DNA of 64,000 nt from CAVQBP01 sp964448105. Its GTDB lineage: Bacteria; Bacteroidota; Ignavibacteria; Ignavibacteriales; Ignavibacteriaceae. Shown piece after piece: positions 17,394 to 25,437 of this stretch. Under the pieces are notes generated by a model. That model saw only the letters and a program-made list of their open reading frames with translations. It was not told where the DNA came from and made no database searches. Where the stretch lies: contig CAYUVK010000004.1 in assembly GCA_964448105.1 (NCBI GenBank), forward strand, positions 1 through 64,000, given 5' to 3'. The position numbers were made by a program, and so were the translations under genes. How positions within the stretch are numbered: the stretch's first letter is position 1; the number at the start of each line of letters is the position of its first letter.

Positions 17394-17882
17394 CTATTCC
17401 GTTATTCCCTTATTATAGGCTAATTGTGATTTTATTTCACTTACACGAATTTTAAAAAGTTTTTCTCTTGCATCCATATATAAATCAAATGCAACTAATG
17501 CTACATTATCAATGTATGACTCAATATCAATTATTTCTGTTAGAATTTTTCCTTCGATAATTTCCTGTTCAAGTTCTTTACGTAATACCTTTTTCAAAGA
17601 AAAAATAAATCCAGTAGCCTGAGAAGGTGAAAAATCCTGGACAGCTCTTATTTTTATTATATCATTTAAAAATATTTTTATTCTTTCAATATCTCTTTGG
17701 CTGATGATCTCTTCAAATATTTTTTCAACACTGCTCGATATTGTATAACCAACAGGATTACTAAATCTATCTTTTTGCGATTTTAAAAAACTTGAAGTCT
17801 TCGAAGGATAAGTTTCAACAATTAACTGAATCCAATTATCAACAATTGATGACTTCTTATTTACTAACAATTCTTTGAGCAT
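17394..17882 (-). CDS. RsbRD N-terminal-domain-like protein, dsrM-associated
   Basis: An all-helical 162-residue protein opening MLKELLVNKKSSIVDNWIQLIVETYP, which resembles the RsbRD N-terminal (sensor-like, globin-related) domain, with the FLKSQKDRFSNPVGYTI segment often seen in that family. Proteins of this type commonly precede dsrM in sulfate reducers, and this one lies between dsrC and dsrM. Its biochemical function is unknown; a regulatory or assembly role for the Dsr membrane complex is inference. Flanked on both sides by hairpin repeats. Confidence 0.75.
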   Translation of the reverse strand: MLKELLVNKKSSIVDNWIQLIVETYPSKTSSFLKSQKDRFSNPVGYTISSSVEKIFEEIISQRDIERIKIFLNDIIKIRAVQDFSPSQATGFIFSLKKVLRKELEQEIIEGKILTEIIDIESYIDNVALVAFDLYMDAREKLFKIRVSEIKSQLAYNKGITE

Positions 17883-17907
17883 AATTCTTAAACTTCATTA
17901 TTATCCT

Positions 17908-17957
17908 AACCTTCGAGGTTTTCGAATCGAAAAACGGGGTCGTTAACCTCGAAGGTT
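17908..17957. repeat. 13-bp inverted repeat downstream of dsrC
   Basis: AACCTTCGAGGTT (17908-17920) and AACCTCGAAGGTT (17945-17957) are perfect complements separated by 24 bases. It starts eight bases beyond the dsrC stop. On the transcribed strand no T-run follows, so it is more likely a stem that stabilises or processes the abundant dsrC message than a simple terminator. It also resembles dispersed Bacteroidota intergenic repeats. Confidence 0.7.
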
Positions 17958-17964
17958 TACATAT

Positions 17965-18282
17965 TTACACACATCCTGTCGGTTTAGCCAAACCAGCTAC
18001 TTTACAGGCACCTTTGGCAGGACCCGAAGGATATAATTCATAAATCTCTTTTAGAGAAAATCCGGTCTCTTTGCAAAGTTTGCGAATCATTGGTGCTATT
18101 CCATATTTCTTGTAATAATCTCGAAGGTAATGAACTATTTTCCAATGTGCTTCAGTCATTTCAGAAACATCTTCAGTGGAAGCTAATGCTTTTGCTACTT
18201 CCTCATTCCATGCTTCAGGTTTTTCAATGAAGCCATCTTCGTCAACTTCAATTTTCAGATCTTGATATTCAAAAATTGGCAT
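17965..18282 (-). CDS. dsrC: Sulfur carrier protein DsrC
   Basis: Small cytoplasmic co-substrate of DsrAB. Sulfite-derived sulfur is bound as a trisulfide between two C-terminal Cys residues that DsrMKJOP then reduces. The 105-residue protein keeps the family core (AHWKIVHYLRDYYKKYGIAP, then IRKLCKETGF). It ends GACKVAGLAKPTGCV, with the penultimate Cys and a second Cys eleven positions before it. Both are present, so this is a true DsrC and not a TusE-like paralogue. It is flanked by hairpins on both sides (17908-17957 and 18373-18450), so its mRNA may be processed separately. Confidence 0.97.
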   Translation of the reverse strand: MPIFEYQDLKIEVDEDGFIEKPEAWNEEVAKALASTEDVSEMTEAHWKIVHYLRDYYKKYGIAPMIRKLCKETGFSLKEIYELYPSGPAKGACKVAGLAKPTGCV

Positions 18283-18372
18283 AATACTTTCCTTATTATT
18301 TGTTAATGATAAAGTGTTTAATAAACTAACTTCTAGTCGACATCTTAATTTTTATTATTTTAACTATATTTG

Positions 18373-18450
18373 CTAAGATACCTGATGACAGATTCCTGAT
18401 ACCGGATGGTTGTTTATCTGGTATCAGATATCCATAATAATGTATCTTAG
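18373..18450. repeat. Nested inverted repeat between dsrL and dsrC
   Basis: Outer arms CTAAGATAC (18373-18381) and GTATCTTAG (18442-18450); inner arms CTGATACC (18396-18403) and GGTATCAG (18420-18427). It begins six bases after the dsrL stop on the leftward transcript and leaves about 90 bases to dsrC. No obvious T-run follows. Either a dispersed repeat or a partial attenuator/processing stem. Confidence 0.65.
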
Positions 18451-18455
18451 AATTT

Positions 18456-20141
18456 TTATCTCATTTCTATATATCCGCAGGGACAATTATCCGCGCATTT
18501 TTTACAGCCGTTACAAAAATCTAATTTAAATTTATATGCTTGATGTTTAATAACCGGTTTTACTATTGCTTGATCCTGGCAATAGCTCCAGCAAGTCCCG
18601 CAATCAAAACATGAACCGCAGCTCATACATCTTTTTGCTTCATCTATAGCCTGCTTTTCTGTTAATGTAGAAGTAATTTCAAGGTTTAAATCATTCAATC
18701 TTTCTTCAGGTTTTAGTTTAAACGGTTCATTTCTCAATTTACTTTCGTAATAGCTTAACACCATCCTGTCATGCGTAATTATTGGCGGTTTTGTTACTTT
18801 TTCCGGTTCAATATTTTGGAACCTGTTATGAATTGTTTCAGCAGCTTTTCTCCCGTTAAAAATTGCTATTGTAACTAAGCCGAGTTCAAGAGCATCACCG
18901 CCAGCATAAGTACCATTAACTTTTGTTAAATAATTTTCATCTGTTTTGATCCATTCTTTTCCTTCACGTAAATTATCCAGCCCGGTAAAATCCGGCTCCT
19001 GACTAATTGCAGCAATAACAGTAGATGCACCCAAATCAAAATAGGAGTCAGGAATTGGAACAGGTCGTCTCCTCCCGGATTGGTCAGGTTCTCCCAATTC
19101 CATCTTCTGGCATTTCATTTTAGTTACCAGTCCGTCATTTTTTTCAAAATCAACCGGTGCAGCGAGAAATTCTATTTTAATACCTTCTTCTTCAGCGCCG
19201 ACAATTTCTTCTTCAATTGCAGGCATTTCTTTTCTTGTCCTTCTATATACAATTGTTACATCAGCCCCCAGTCTTTTTGAAACGCGCGCAGCGTCAATCG
19301 CAGTATCTCCACCTCCAACTACAAGGACTCTATCTCCAACTTGAATTGTTTCACCTGAATTAATTTTATTTAGAAACTCAGTACCAGTGAATACATTTGA
19401 AGCTTCCTCATTTGGAATACCGAGCAGCTTACCCTTATGAGCACCTATACCTACAAAAATTGCATCATAATTTTTCTGCAAATCTTCATAAGGAACATCT
19501 CTCCCTATAATCTGATTACACTTAATTTCAACACCAAGCTCTTCAATCCTTTTTATTTCTTTATCAAGAATATCCTGGGGTAATCTATAATCGGGTATGC
19601 CATACCTTAACATTCCACCAGGTTTGCTGAAAGCTTCATAAACAGTTACTTTATATCCTCCTCTTGTCAACTGATAAGCACAGGATAATCCTGAAGGACC
19701 TGCTCCAATAATTGCAATTTTTTGAGGATAAGTTTCTTCAGATAACACCTTTAATTTAAAGTCATTTTCCAAAGCAAAATCGCCAACAAATCTTTCGAGA
19801 TTATTTATACTAACCGGAGCATCTTTATGATTTCGGTTACATTCAACCTCGCAAGGATGAGGACAGACTCTTCCGCAAGTTGATGGGAAAGGATTCTTTT
19901 CTGTTAATATTCCCCACGCTTTTTCAAATGATTCTTTACTAGTTCTTCCGCAATCTTCCGATTGACTAATAGTTGTTAAAAATTCTCTTATATTAGTTTC
20001 ATTAGGGCAACCATTAGAACAGGGAGGGGTTTTAGGAACTTGTACCGGTCGAAGCGATGATGTTTCTACAGAAGAACTCCCTGAAGACCTGGAACTTAAT
20101 CCACCTAAAGGTTTTTTTGTTTTTTTTACTAACTTTGCCAT
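18456..20141 (-). CDS. dsrL: DsrL-like NAD(P)H:acceptor oxidoreductase (GltD family)
   Basis: Iron-sulfur flavoprotein related to the glutamate synthase small subunit. In phototrophic sulfur oxidisers DsrL links DsrAB to NAD(P)H. The 561 residues contain an N-terminal low-complexity Ser-rich stretch, GltD-type Cys clusters (CSNGCP; STCGRVCPHPCEVEC), an FAD motif near residue 143 (KIAIIGAGPSGLSCAYQL) and an NAD(P) motif (RVLVVGGGDTAIDAARV). The C-terminus carries CMSCGSCFDCGTCWSYC and a final CNGCKKCADNCPCG cluster. It is shorter than the roughly 650-residue proteobacterial DsrL, as expected for other DsrL subtypes. Co-occurrence with dsrD is noteworthy. Confidence 0.88.
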   Translation of the reverse strand: MAKLVKKTKKPLGGLSSRSSGSSSVETSSLRPVQVPKTPPCSNGCPNETNIREFLTTISQSEDCGRTSKESFEKAWGILTEKNPFPSTCGRVCPHPCEVECNRNHKDAPVSINNLERFVGDFALENDFKLKVLSEETYPQKIAIIGAGPSGLSCAYQLTRGGYKVTVYEAFSKPGGMLRYGIPDYRLPQDILDKEIKRIEELGVEIKCNQIIGRDVPYEDLQKNYDAIFVGIGAHKGKLLGIPNEEASNVFTGTEFLNKINSGETIQVGDRVLVVGGGDTAIDAARVSKRLGADVTIVYRRTRKEMPAIEEEIVGAEEEGIKIEFLAAPVDFEKNDGLVTKMKCQKMELGEPDQSGRRRPVPIPDSYFDLGASTVIAAISQEPDFTGLDNLREGKEWIKTDENYLTKVNGTYAGGDALELGLVTIAIFNGRKAAETIHNRFQNIEPEKVTKPPIITHDRMVLSYYESKLRNEPFKLKPEERLNDLNLEITSTLTEKQAIDEAKRCMSCGSCFDCGTCWSYCQDQAIVKPVIKHQAYKFKLDFCNGCKKCADNCPCGYIEMR

Positions 20142-20207
20142 TTATTAAACTCCGTACATATACTAATTTTCTTCAAAATGAATTTACCGGCTTAATCTCA
20201 AACTGCT

Positions 20208-20639
20208 TTATGCATAAGGATAGATACCGGATTTAATATCTTCCATCTGCTGTAAAATTTCATTGTGCTTTTGTTCGTCAGTCATTAAATATCCAAGTAA
20301 ATACCTGACGAAAAAGCTCTTGGAATTTTTCCTGGATTCTTCAGCTAATCTAATAGTTTCTTTTTCCAGCTCAATATGTTTTTCCACCATATTCCAAACA
20401 TCTCCCAATTCTTCAGGAGATAAATAGAGAGCTTCTTTTTCGAAACTATCTATAATTACCTGCTGAACTTTTTTGTGCATTGCAGAATCCTGGCGGATTA
20501 TTTCCATAATCTGCCGGACAATTGGATTTTTAGTTTTTGCAATAATTTCTGAAGTTGATTTTACAGAATCATCTTCAACCTTTTGCCATTGTTTTAATGT
20601 ATCTATCAATTTTTCATTTAATTCTTTTTGTTTTGCCAT
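20208..20639 (-). CDS. Ferritin-like/rubrerythrin-related protein in the dsr operon
   Basis: A helical protein of about 143 residues from the ATG chosen here (MAKQKELNEKLIDTL, with AAAGGTG upstream; an in-frame GTG three codons earlier is possible). Spaced acidic/His patterns recall a ferritin-like four-helix bundle (DSAMHKKVQQ; HIELEKETIRLAEES; LMTDEQKHNEIL). Not all diiron ligands are obvious: the second motif has Asp where Glu is usual. No rubredoxin domain. It is co-transcribed between dsrN and dsrL. Role unknown; oxygen or iron protection of the Dsr system is a guess. Confidence 0.7.
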   Translation of the reverse strand: MAKQKELNEKLIDTLKQWQKVEDDSVKSTSEIIAKTKNPIVRQIMEIIRQDSAMHKKVQQVIIDSFEKEALYLSPEELGDVWNMVEKHIELEKETIRLAEESRKNSKSFFVRYLLGYLMTDEQKHNEILQQMEDIKSGIYPYA

Positions 20640-20651
20640 TGAATTCACCTT

Positions 20652-22073
20652 TTAATTAATCCCGATAAACCGGGTAGTTTTTAAATTTTTATAATTTTTT
20701 GCACATTTGATCATTCCGTTTATCCATTCAGGAGTTGCAAGTGCGTGAACATGTAAATAACTCGCAAAAACATTTTTATATGTTAATCCATCCCTTTCAT
20801 GAAAACAGCCGCATCCCCGCGAAACTGCAAGACAACTTTTTATTTCAGGATCATAATCAAATATTTTTGAGTAATGAAATTCATGCCCCTTTATTATTGT
20901 ACCTTTATCATAAAACGGATTTTTGCGATCAACTACCATTTCACAATAGCCGTGACCTTGTGGTTTATCATGCATCTCAATAGAAATTGGAAGTACCCCT
21001 GATAAAGAATATTTTTTCTCTTTCCACACAATTTCTTTTGCAAGGTACATCAAACCTCCACATTCTGCATAAATAGGCAAACCGTCTTCAGCCATTTTTT
21101 TTATAGCGGCAATCATTCCCCTGTTTGTTGTTAAATAAGAAAGATTCATCTCAGGAAATCCGCCGCCGATATATAGAGCATCAAGATCATCAAAGTATGC
21201 ATTATGTGTAGAAGAAATTGGAATAAGTTCAGCACCTTCTTTAATAAGCATTTCCAGGTTTTCAGGGTAATAAAATGAGAATGCTTTATCTTTGAAATAA
21301 CCTATTTTTACATTAGCCGGTTTAGAATTTTTTTGAGGTTCATTATCTTCAAATTCATCTAATTCTATTTGAGGTGCATTTATTGCAATATTCAACATTT
21401 TTTGAACATCAATACTATTTTTAATAATATTTTCTAGTTCCTTAAGAAACAGTGATTTTTGTTCAAACTCACCCGGGGTTATTAATCCAAGATATCTTGA
21501 AGGTAAAATTAGTTTACCTGACAATTTAGGAATTGCACCTACGACAGGAATTCCAGTTATTTCTTCGATTGCTTCTCTAACAATTCTTTCATGTCTTTCG
21601 CCCGCGACCCGGTTTAAAATCACCCCTTGAATCTTTAATTCAGGGTCTAGGTTTTTACATCCTAAGATTGACGCAGCTGCAGTCCGAGTAACTTTGGAAA
21701 TATCCTGCACAATAATAACCGGAGTTTGAAGCTGCTTTGCAAGTTCGGCTGTGCTATGAATTCCTTTATTATCAACTCCATCAAAGAGACCTCTATTCCC
21801 TTCAATAATATTGATACCATCGTTGCAAGCATTTCTTAGAAATGATTTTTTGACTTTTTTAAATCCCATCATATAAGTATCAAGATTCCTGGCTGGTTTA
21901 CTTGAAGATAAGCTCAACCAGGCAGCATCAATATAATCAGGTCCTTTTTTAAAGCCAGATACATTTATTCCTCTATCCCTTAAACAAGCAAGTAAGCCAC
22001 AGGTTACTACGGTTTTACCTGAATCTCCTGATAGTCCGCTGATTACAATTCTCGGATAATTACCTGAATTCAT
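20652..22073 (-). CDS. dsrN: DsrN: cobyrinate a,c-diamide synthase homologue (siroheme amidation)
   Basis: Glutamine-dependent amidotransferase of the CobB/CbiA family. In dsr loci it is named DsrN and is thought to amidate siroheme for DsrAB. The 473 residues have the N-terminal ATP-binding P-loop domain (RIVISGLSGDSGKTVVTCGLL; KKGPDYIDAAWL). The C-terminal class-I-like glutaminase domain has nucleophile Cys in YAECGGLMYLA (about residue 345), LYIGGGFPE, and GHEFHYS. It lies directly after dsrD. No other cobalamin genes are near, which supports the dsr role over cobalamin synthesis. Confidence 0.92.
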   Translation of the reverse strand: MNSGNYPRIVISGLSGDSGKTVVTCGLLACLRDRGINVSGFKKGPDYIDAAWLSLSSSKPARNLDTYMMGFKKVKKSFLRNACNDGINIIEGNRGLFDGVDNKGIHSTAELAKQLQTPVIIVQDISKVTRTAAASILGCKNLDPELKIQGVILNRVAGERHERIVREAIEEITGIPVVGAIPKLSGKLILPSRYLGLITPGEFEQKSLFLKELENIIKNSIDVQKMLNIAINAPQIELDEFEDNEPQKNSKPANVKIGYFKDKAFSFYYPENLEMLIKEGAELIPISSTHNAYFDDLDALYIGGGFPEMNLSYLTTNRGMIAAIKKMAEDGLPIYAECGGLMYLAKEIVWKEKKYSLSGVLPISIEMHDKPQGHGYCEMVVDRKNPFYDKGTIIKGHEFHYSKIFDYDPEIKSCLAVSRGCGCFHERDGLTYKNVFASYLHVHALATPEWINGMIKCAKNYKNLKTTRFIGIN

Positions 22074-22100
22074 TTTCCTACAATCAATTAATTAGGTTTA

Positions 22101-22161
22101 GGGGTATAGGGTATAAGGGAAATCCCTTCTTAATATTCCAGGATTTTAATTCCTATACCTC
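22101..22161. repeat. GGTATAGG-type hairpin repeat between dsrD and dsrN
   Basis: Outer arms GGTATAGG (22103-22110) and CCTATACC (22152-22159), plus an inner AAGGGA/TCCCTT hairpin (22115-22128). Related in sequence to the hairpin upstream of dsrM (17319-17369). It occupies most of the 109-base gap after dsrD. Confidence 0.6.
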
Positions 22162-22182
22162 TATTTCCTTTTACCTTCCTCT

Positions 22183-22431
22183 TTAATTCTCAGCACCTTC
22201 CCTATGTGGAATTTCAATAAAGCTACCGCCAAAATATGTATAGACACATTTTCCACTTTCTATTAATTCCCTAATAGCAGATTTAGCTAAAGTTTTATCA
22301 CATCTATCACCAAATAATTCATTAACTGCTTTAGTTAAATCGGTAGCTTTCCACTTTTTCTGTCCCATGCTGTCTTTTATCAATTTATACATTGCATTTG
22401 AGACTTCTTCAACATTTACTTGCTCAGCCAT
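22183..22431 (-). CDS. dsrD: DsrD, activator of dissimilatory sulfite reductase
   Basis: The 82-residue winged-helix protein reads AMYKLIKDSMGQKKWKATDL, then CDKTLAKSAIRELIESGKCVYTYFGGSFIEIP, the DsrD fold pattern. DsrD is known as an allosteric activator of DsrAB in sulfite reduction and is characteristic of organisms that run the pathway reductively or by disproportionation. It starts 12 bases after dsrB ends, the usual dsrABD order. Length matches the family (about 75-85). Confidence 0.95.
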   Translation of the reverse strand: MAEQVNVEEVSNAMYKLIKDSMGQKKWKATDLTKAVNELFGDRCDKTLAKSAIRELIESGKCVYTYFGGSFIEIPHREGAEN

Positions 22432-22443
22432 AATAATCTCCTT

Positions 22444-23526
22444 TTAATAAGTCAAATGTGCCGATCGTTTAAATGTTAAGCCGGCATGTTTGAAATCGTC
22501 TATATGTTCTTTCTGGAAAGGAATTCCAGTTAACTGAAAAAATTTGGGCCATCCAATGCGTTCAACCCATTCACCCATTCTTTCATAAGGTCTGGCATTC
22601 TGTGCCCATACTTCCACAAGATTTCTAACAGCATCTACAACTTCAGGCCACCTTGGCGGATTGTTAGGTATAAATGGAATAGCAAGCTTGGAAAACATCG
22701 GTTCACTTCTTGCATTTGATACCTTACCGCCAACCCAAATTGAAACTCCGTCATTTAACGGATCATTTAACGGCATTGCAGGACAAACTGTGTAGCAATT
22801 TGCACAGAACATACATCTTTCTTCTATAACTTCTACAGATGGTTTTCCTTCATAAGTTGCAGGTTTAATAGCTGCTGTAGGGCAAGCTGAAACAACCGAT
22901 GGAATTTCACACATTGCTTTTAGTCTATCTCTATTAACTTTTGGCGGACGTCTGTGGATTCCCAATATTGCTATATCGGAGCAGTGAACTGCACCACACA
23001 TATTTAAACAACATGCTAATGCAATACGGAGTTTGGCAGGTAATTTCATATCTGTAAAATACTCAATCAATTCATCCATAACAGATTTAACAATGCCGGA
23101 TGCATCTGTAGCTGCCGAATGACAATGAACCCACCCTTGTGTATGAACTATACTGGATATTGAATTTCCCATACCACCAACTGGATGACCTAAAGCCTGC
23201 AAATCTTTAATTAACGGTTCAATTTTAGATTCATCCGTGAGCAAGAATTCAACATTATGACGACTGGTAAATCTTAAATATCCGTCACAATATTTATCTG
23301 CTAGAGTTGCATAAGCCCGGATTTTATCAATACTAAGAAGCCTGGATGAACCTGCACGAACCGTAAATAATTTTGCACCGCTTTCGGATACTGTAACCAT
23401 AACTCCCGGTTTCAAGATCTCATGATATTTCCACTTACCATAATTTTCTTTAATAATTGGAGGCAAGAATTTTTCATAGTGTGGTGGTCCAATATCTGTA
23501 AGTCTTTTCTTTTTTTCTTCAGCCAT
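22444..23526 (-). CDS. dsrB: Dissimilatory sulfite reductase, beta subunit
   Basis: Siroheme-[4Fe-4S] sulfite reductase subunit, forming the DsrA2B2 core that reduces sulfite onto DsrC. The start chosen ([20 protein letters not shown], 360 residues) has an ATAAGGA site; an upstream TTG would add 12 residues. Features: DsrB-type [20 protein letters not shown], the [16 protein letters not shown] cluster region, and a ferredoxin domain ([19 protein letters not shown]). The end ([20 protein letters not shown]) resembles the DsrB C-terminus. It lies about 50 bases after dsrA. Confidence 0.96.
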   Translation of the reverse strand: MAEEKKKRLTDIGPPHYEKFLPPIIKENYGKWKYHEILKPGVMVTVSESGAKLFTVRAGSSRLLSIDKIRAYATLADKYCDGYLRFTSRHNVEFLLTDESKIEPLIKDLQALGHPVGGMGNSISSIVHTQGWVHCHSAATDASGIVKSVMDELIEYFTDMKLPAKLRIALACCLNMCGAVHCSDIAILGIHRRPPKVNRDRLKAMCEIPSVVSACPTAAIKPATYEGKPSVEVIEERCMFCANCYTVCPAMPLNDPLNDGVSIWVGGKVSNARSEPMFSKLAIPFIPNNPPRWPEVVDAVRNLVEVWAQNARPYERMGEWVERIGWPKFFQLTGIPFQKEHIDDFKHAGLTFKRSAHLTY

Positions 23527-23579
23527 TTTTTTATTCCTTATAAATGTAATTTTAGATTCCAAAATTTGATTTATAAAAA

Positions 23580-24800
23580 TTACTTTTCTTCTTCTTGTTC
23601 TTCAGAATCTTCACCATCTTCTTCATAATATTCTTCATAGAAGACGTAAGGATTCTCCCTTGGATGCGCAACCATTTCAGGTATTGGTTCAACTCCAATA
23701 GCCTCTAAGAAATTACCCATCCCAACTCTTTGAATAAATTCACCAACTCTTTCGCGGTTCTTCCCGTTTTCTGACCATACTTCATGAATTCTATCAACTA
23801 TATCTATGAGTTCAGTATAAGGAGGTTCGAGTTTTATAAAAGGAATAAGAACCGAAGAGAGGAGCGCACCTTCAACAATTGGTGCCTTTGAACCAATAAG
23901 AATACAAGCACCGCGATCTTTACCTGGAGAAAGAGCCTTTGGCATTGCATTTATACAATGCATACATTTAACACAAGCTTTGTTATCTATCTTAATTTCC
24001 TTTCCATCCCATTCCATGCATTTAGCAGGACAATTATTAACCACATCTCTTTGTATATTCAATCCTGAATCTGCATATTCGGTTACAGCTTTTTTATCTA
24101 CCTGGATATCATCTTTCCAGATACCGATAATTGACATATCCGATCTGGCAATTGATGCCACACAATCATTAGGACAACCTGACATTTTAAATTTCCATTT
24201 ATACGGAAAAGCCGGTCTGTGAAGTTCATCCTGATAATGCATAGTTAAAAAGTAAGTTAATGCCATAGTATCGTAGCAAGCCCATTCACAGCGTGCCATA
24301 CCGCAGCAGCAGCTAGGTGTTCTTACATCGGAGCCGGAACCACCTAGATCAAAACCTAATTCTGTTAATTCCTTAAAGGTAGGTTCCAATTCTTCAGTTC
24401 TAGTTCCGAGGAAAACAATATCTCCGGTTGAACCGTGCATATTTGTTAAACCTGAACCGTGCTTTTCCCATATGTCACATAATTTTCTTAGAACATCCGA
24501 AGTATAAAACCATCCCGCAGGTTGATTTATACGAAATGTATGAAAGTGGGATATATTAGGAAATTCTTCGGGGAGATCAGAGTATCTTCCGATAATCCCA
24601 CCGCCGTATCCAAGAACCCCAACTATGCCACCATGTTTCCAGTGACCGATCCTTTCATCATAGGACCGTTCTAACTGACCCAACAGATCATTGGCCATTG
24701 GATTTTTCTCAGCTGCAGTTTTAATTTCCTTAACGAAACTAGGCCAAGCACCTTTTTCAAGTTCATCTAATTTTGGTGTTTCGCGTTTTTTTTCAGCCAT
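23580..24800 (-). CDS. dsrA: Dissimilatory sulfite reductase, alpha subunit
   Basis: The 406-residue subunit has the DsrA start ([13 protein letters not shown]), the substrate/siroheme region ([20 protein letters not shown]), the cluster-siroheme Cys blocks ([32 protein letters not shown]) and an inserted ferredoxin domain ([23 protein letters not shown]). The C-terminus is strikingly acidic ([16 protein letters not shown]). AGGAGATAAA precedes the ATG. It follows two tiny membrane-protein genes. Length fits DsrA (about 400-440). Confidence 0.97.
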   Translation of the reverse strand: MAEKKRETPKLDELEKGAWPSFVKEIKTAAEKNPMANDLLGQLERSYDERIGHWKHGGIVGVLGYGGGIIGRYSDLPEEFPNISHFHTFRINQPAGWFYTSDVLRKLCDIWEKHGSGLTNMHGSTGDIVFLGTRTEELEPTFKELTELGFDLGGSGSDVRTPSCCCGMARCEWACYDTMALTYFLTMHYQDELHRPAFPYKWKFKMSGCPNDCVASIARSDMSIIGIWKDDIQVDKKAVTEYADSGLNIQRDVVNNCPAKCMEWDGKEIKIDNKACVKCMHCINAMPKALSPGKDRGACILIGSKAPIVEGALLSSVLIPFIKLEPPYTELIDIVDRIHEVWSENGKNRERVGEFIQRVGMGNFLEAIGVEPIPEMVAHPRENPYVFYEEYYEEDGEDSEEQEEEK

Positions 24801-24906
24801 TTTATCTCCTATAATTTTTAGATTTACTATCCAAGTTATTTTTTAAATTCGTTCGATCTTTTCTATTAAAAACAGAAATCAATAAAAATTTTCACCTTTA
24901 TTTACT

Positions 24907-25056
24907 CTAGGAAAAAGTGACACTCATCCATATTAATAAACCTAACAGAATAATTCCCCAGCATATGCACCAACCGACTAGTTTTTTCTCCATAGGTAAA
25001 AGCGGTTCATATTCTATTTTATTTAATTCATCAATTAATTTGTTATTTTCCTGCAC
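24907..25056 (-). CDS. Small single-span membrane protein upstream of dsrA (49 aa)
   Basis: GTG start one base after the stop of the preceding small gene (TAA-A-GTG), suggesting coupled translation. The peptide has a charged N-terminal half (QENNKLIDELNKIEYEPLLP) and one hydrophobic helix (LVGWCICWGIILLGLLIW), ending MSVTFS. Composition is that of a real small transmembrane subunit. No family recognised. It is 106 bases upstream of dsrA and on the same strand. It could be an accessory subunit of a transporter or of a redox complex. Confidence 0.55.
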   Translation of the reverse strand: MQENNKLIDELNKIEYEPLLPMEKKLVGWCICWGIILLGLLIWMSVTFS

Positions 25057-25057
25057 T

Positions 25058-25282
25058 TTATTTATTCCAATTATTTTTGAATCTCTTATTGAATAGTGAA
25101 AAGATACCAGGGAAGTTTTCCGACATTTTTGACGTTGCTTTAGAATTAAAAGTATTTGTTTTAATTCTAAAGTTTAAAGCATCAACATTTGTATAGAATC
25201 CTAAGGAGAAGATAAATTCCAAAAGACCCATCCATAGTAAAAACCAATCTTTATTAATTAAAGATCCTTTTGTAAAGTTCAT
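25058..25282 (-). CDS. Small membrane-associated protein upstream of dsrA (74 aa)
   Basis: The start chosen is the ATG preceded by GGGGAGTATC, a strong ribosome binding site; a longer frame from 25312 exists but lacks one. The peptide reads MNFTKGSLINKDWFLLWMGL, then a hydrophobic segment (LEFIFSLGFYTNV), a polar middle and a basic tail (FNKRFKNNWNK). No recognised family. Together with the 49-residue gene it forms a two-gene unit leading into dsrA. It could be the truncated remains of a larger membrane protein. Confidence 0.5.
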   Translation of the reverse strand: MNFTKGSLINKDWFLLWMGLLEFIFSLGFYTNVDALNFRIKTNTFNSKATSKMSENFPGIFSLFNKRFKNNWNK

Positions 25283-25437
25283 GATACTCCCCATGAAAAC
25301 AACATAGTTCAAAATTTCAAAATAAAATTAAAGAAGGGGCTTAGTAAACTCAATACAAAATTAGGTTTTGTAATCTATGTGTTGCATTCTTAAATCATTG
25401 AAAAGAAAGTAGATAGAAAAGTAGTATAAATTTTTTA

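Noticed and set aside
17908..17957. Intrinsic terminator for dsrC
   Set aside because: Strong stem but no T-run on the transcribed strand; kept as a repeat or processing stem instead.
24907..25282. Frameshifted single membrane gene instead of two small genes
   Set aside because: The upstream gene has its own strong ribosome site and the second starts right after its stop as in coupled translation; a decayed gene is not excluded, but two genes fit better.
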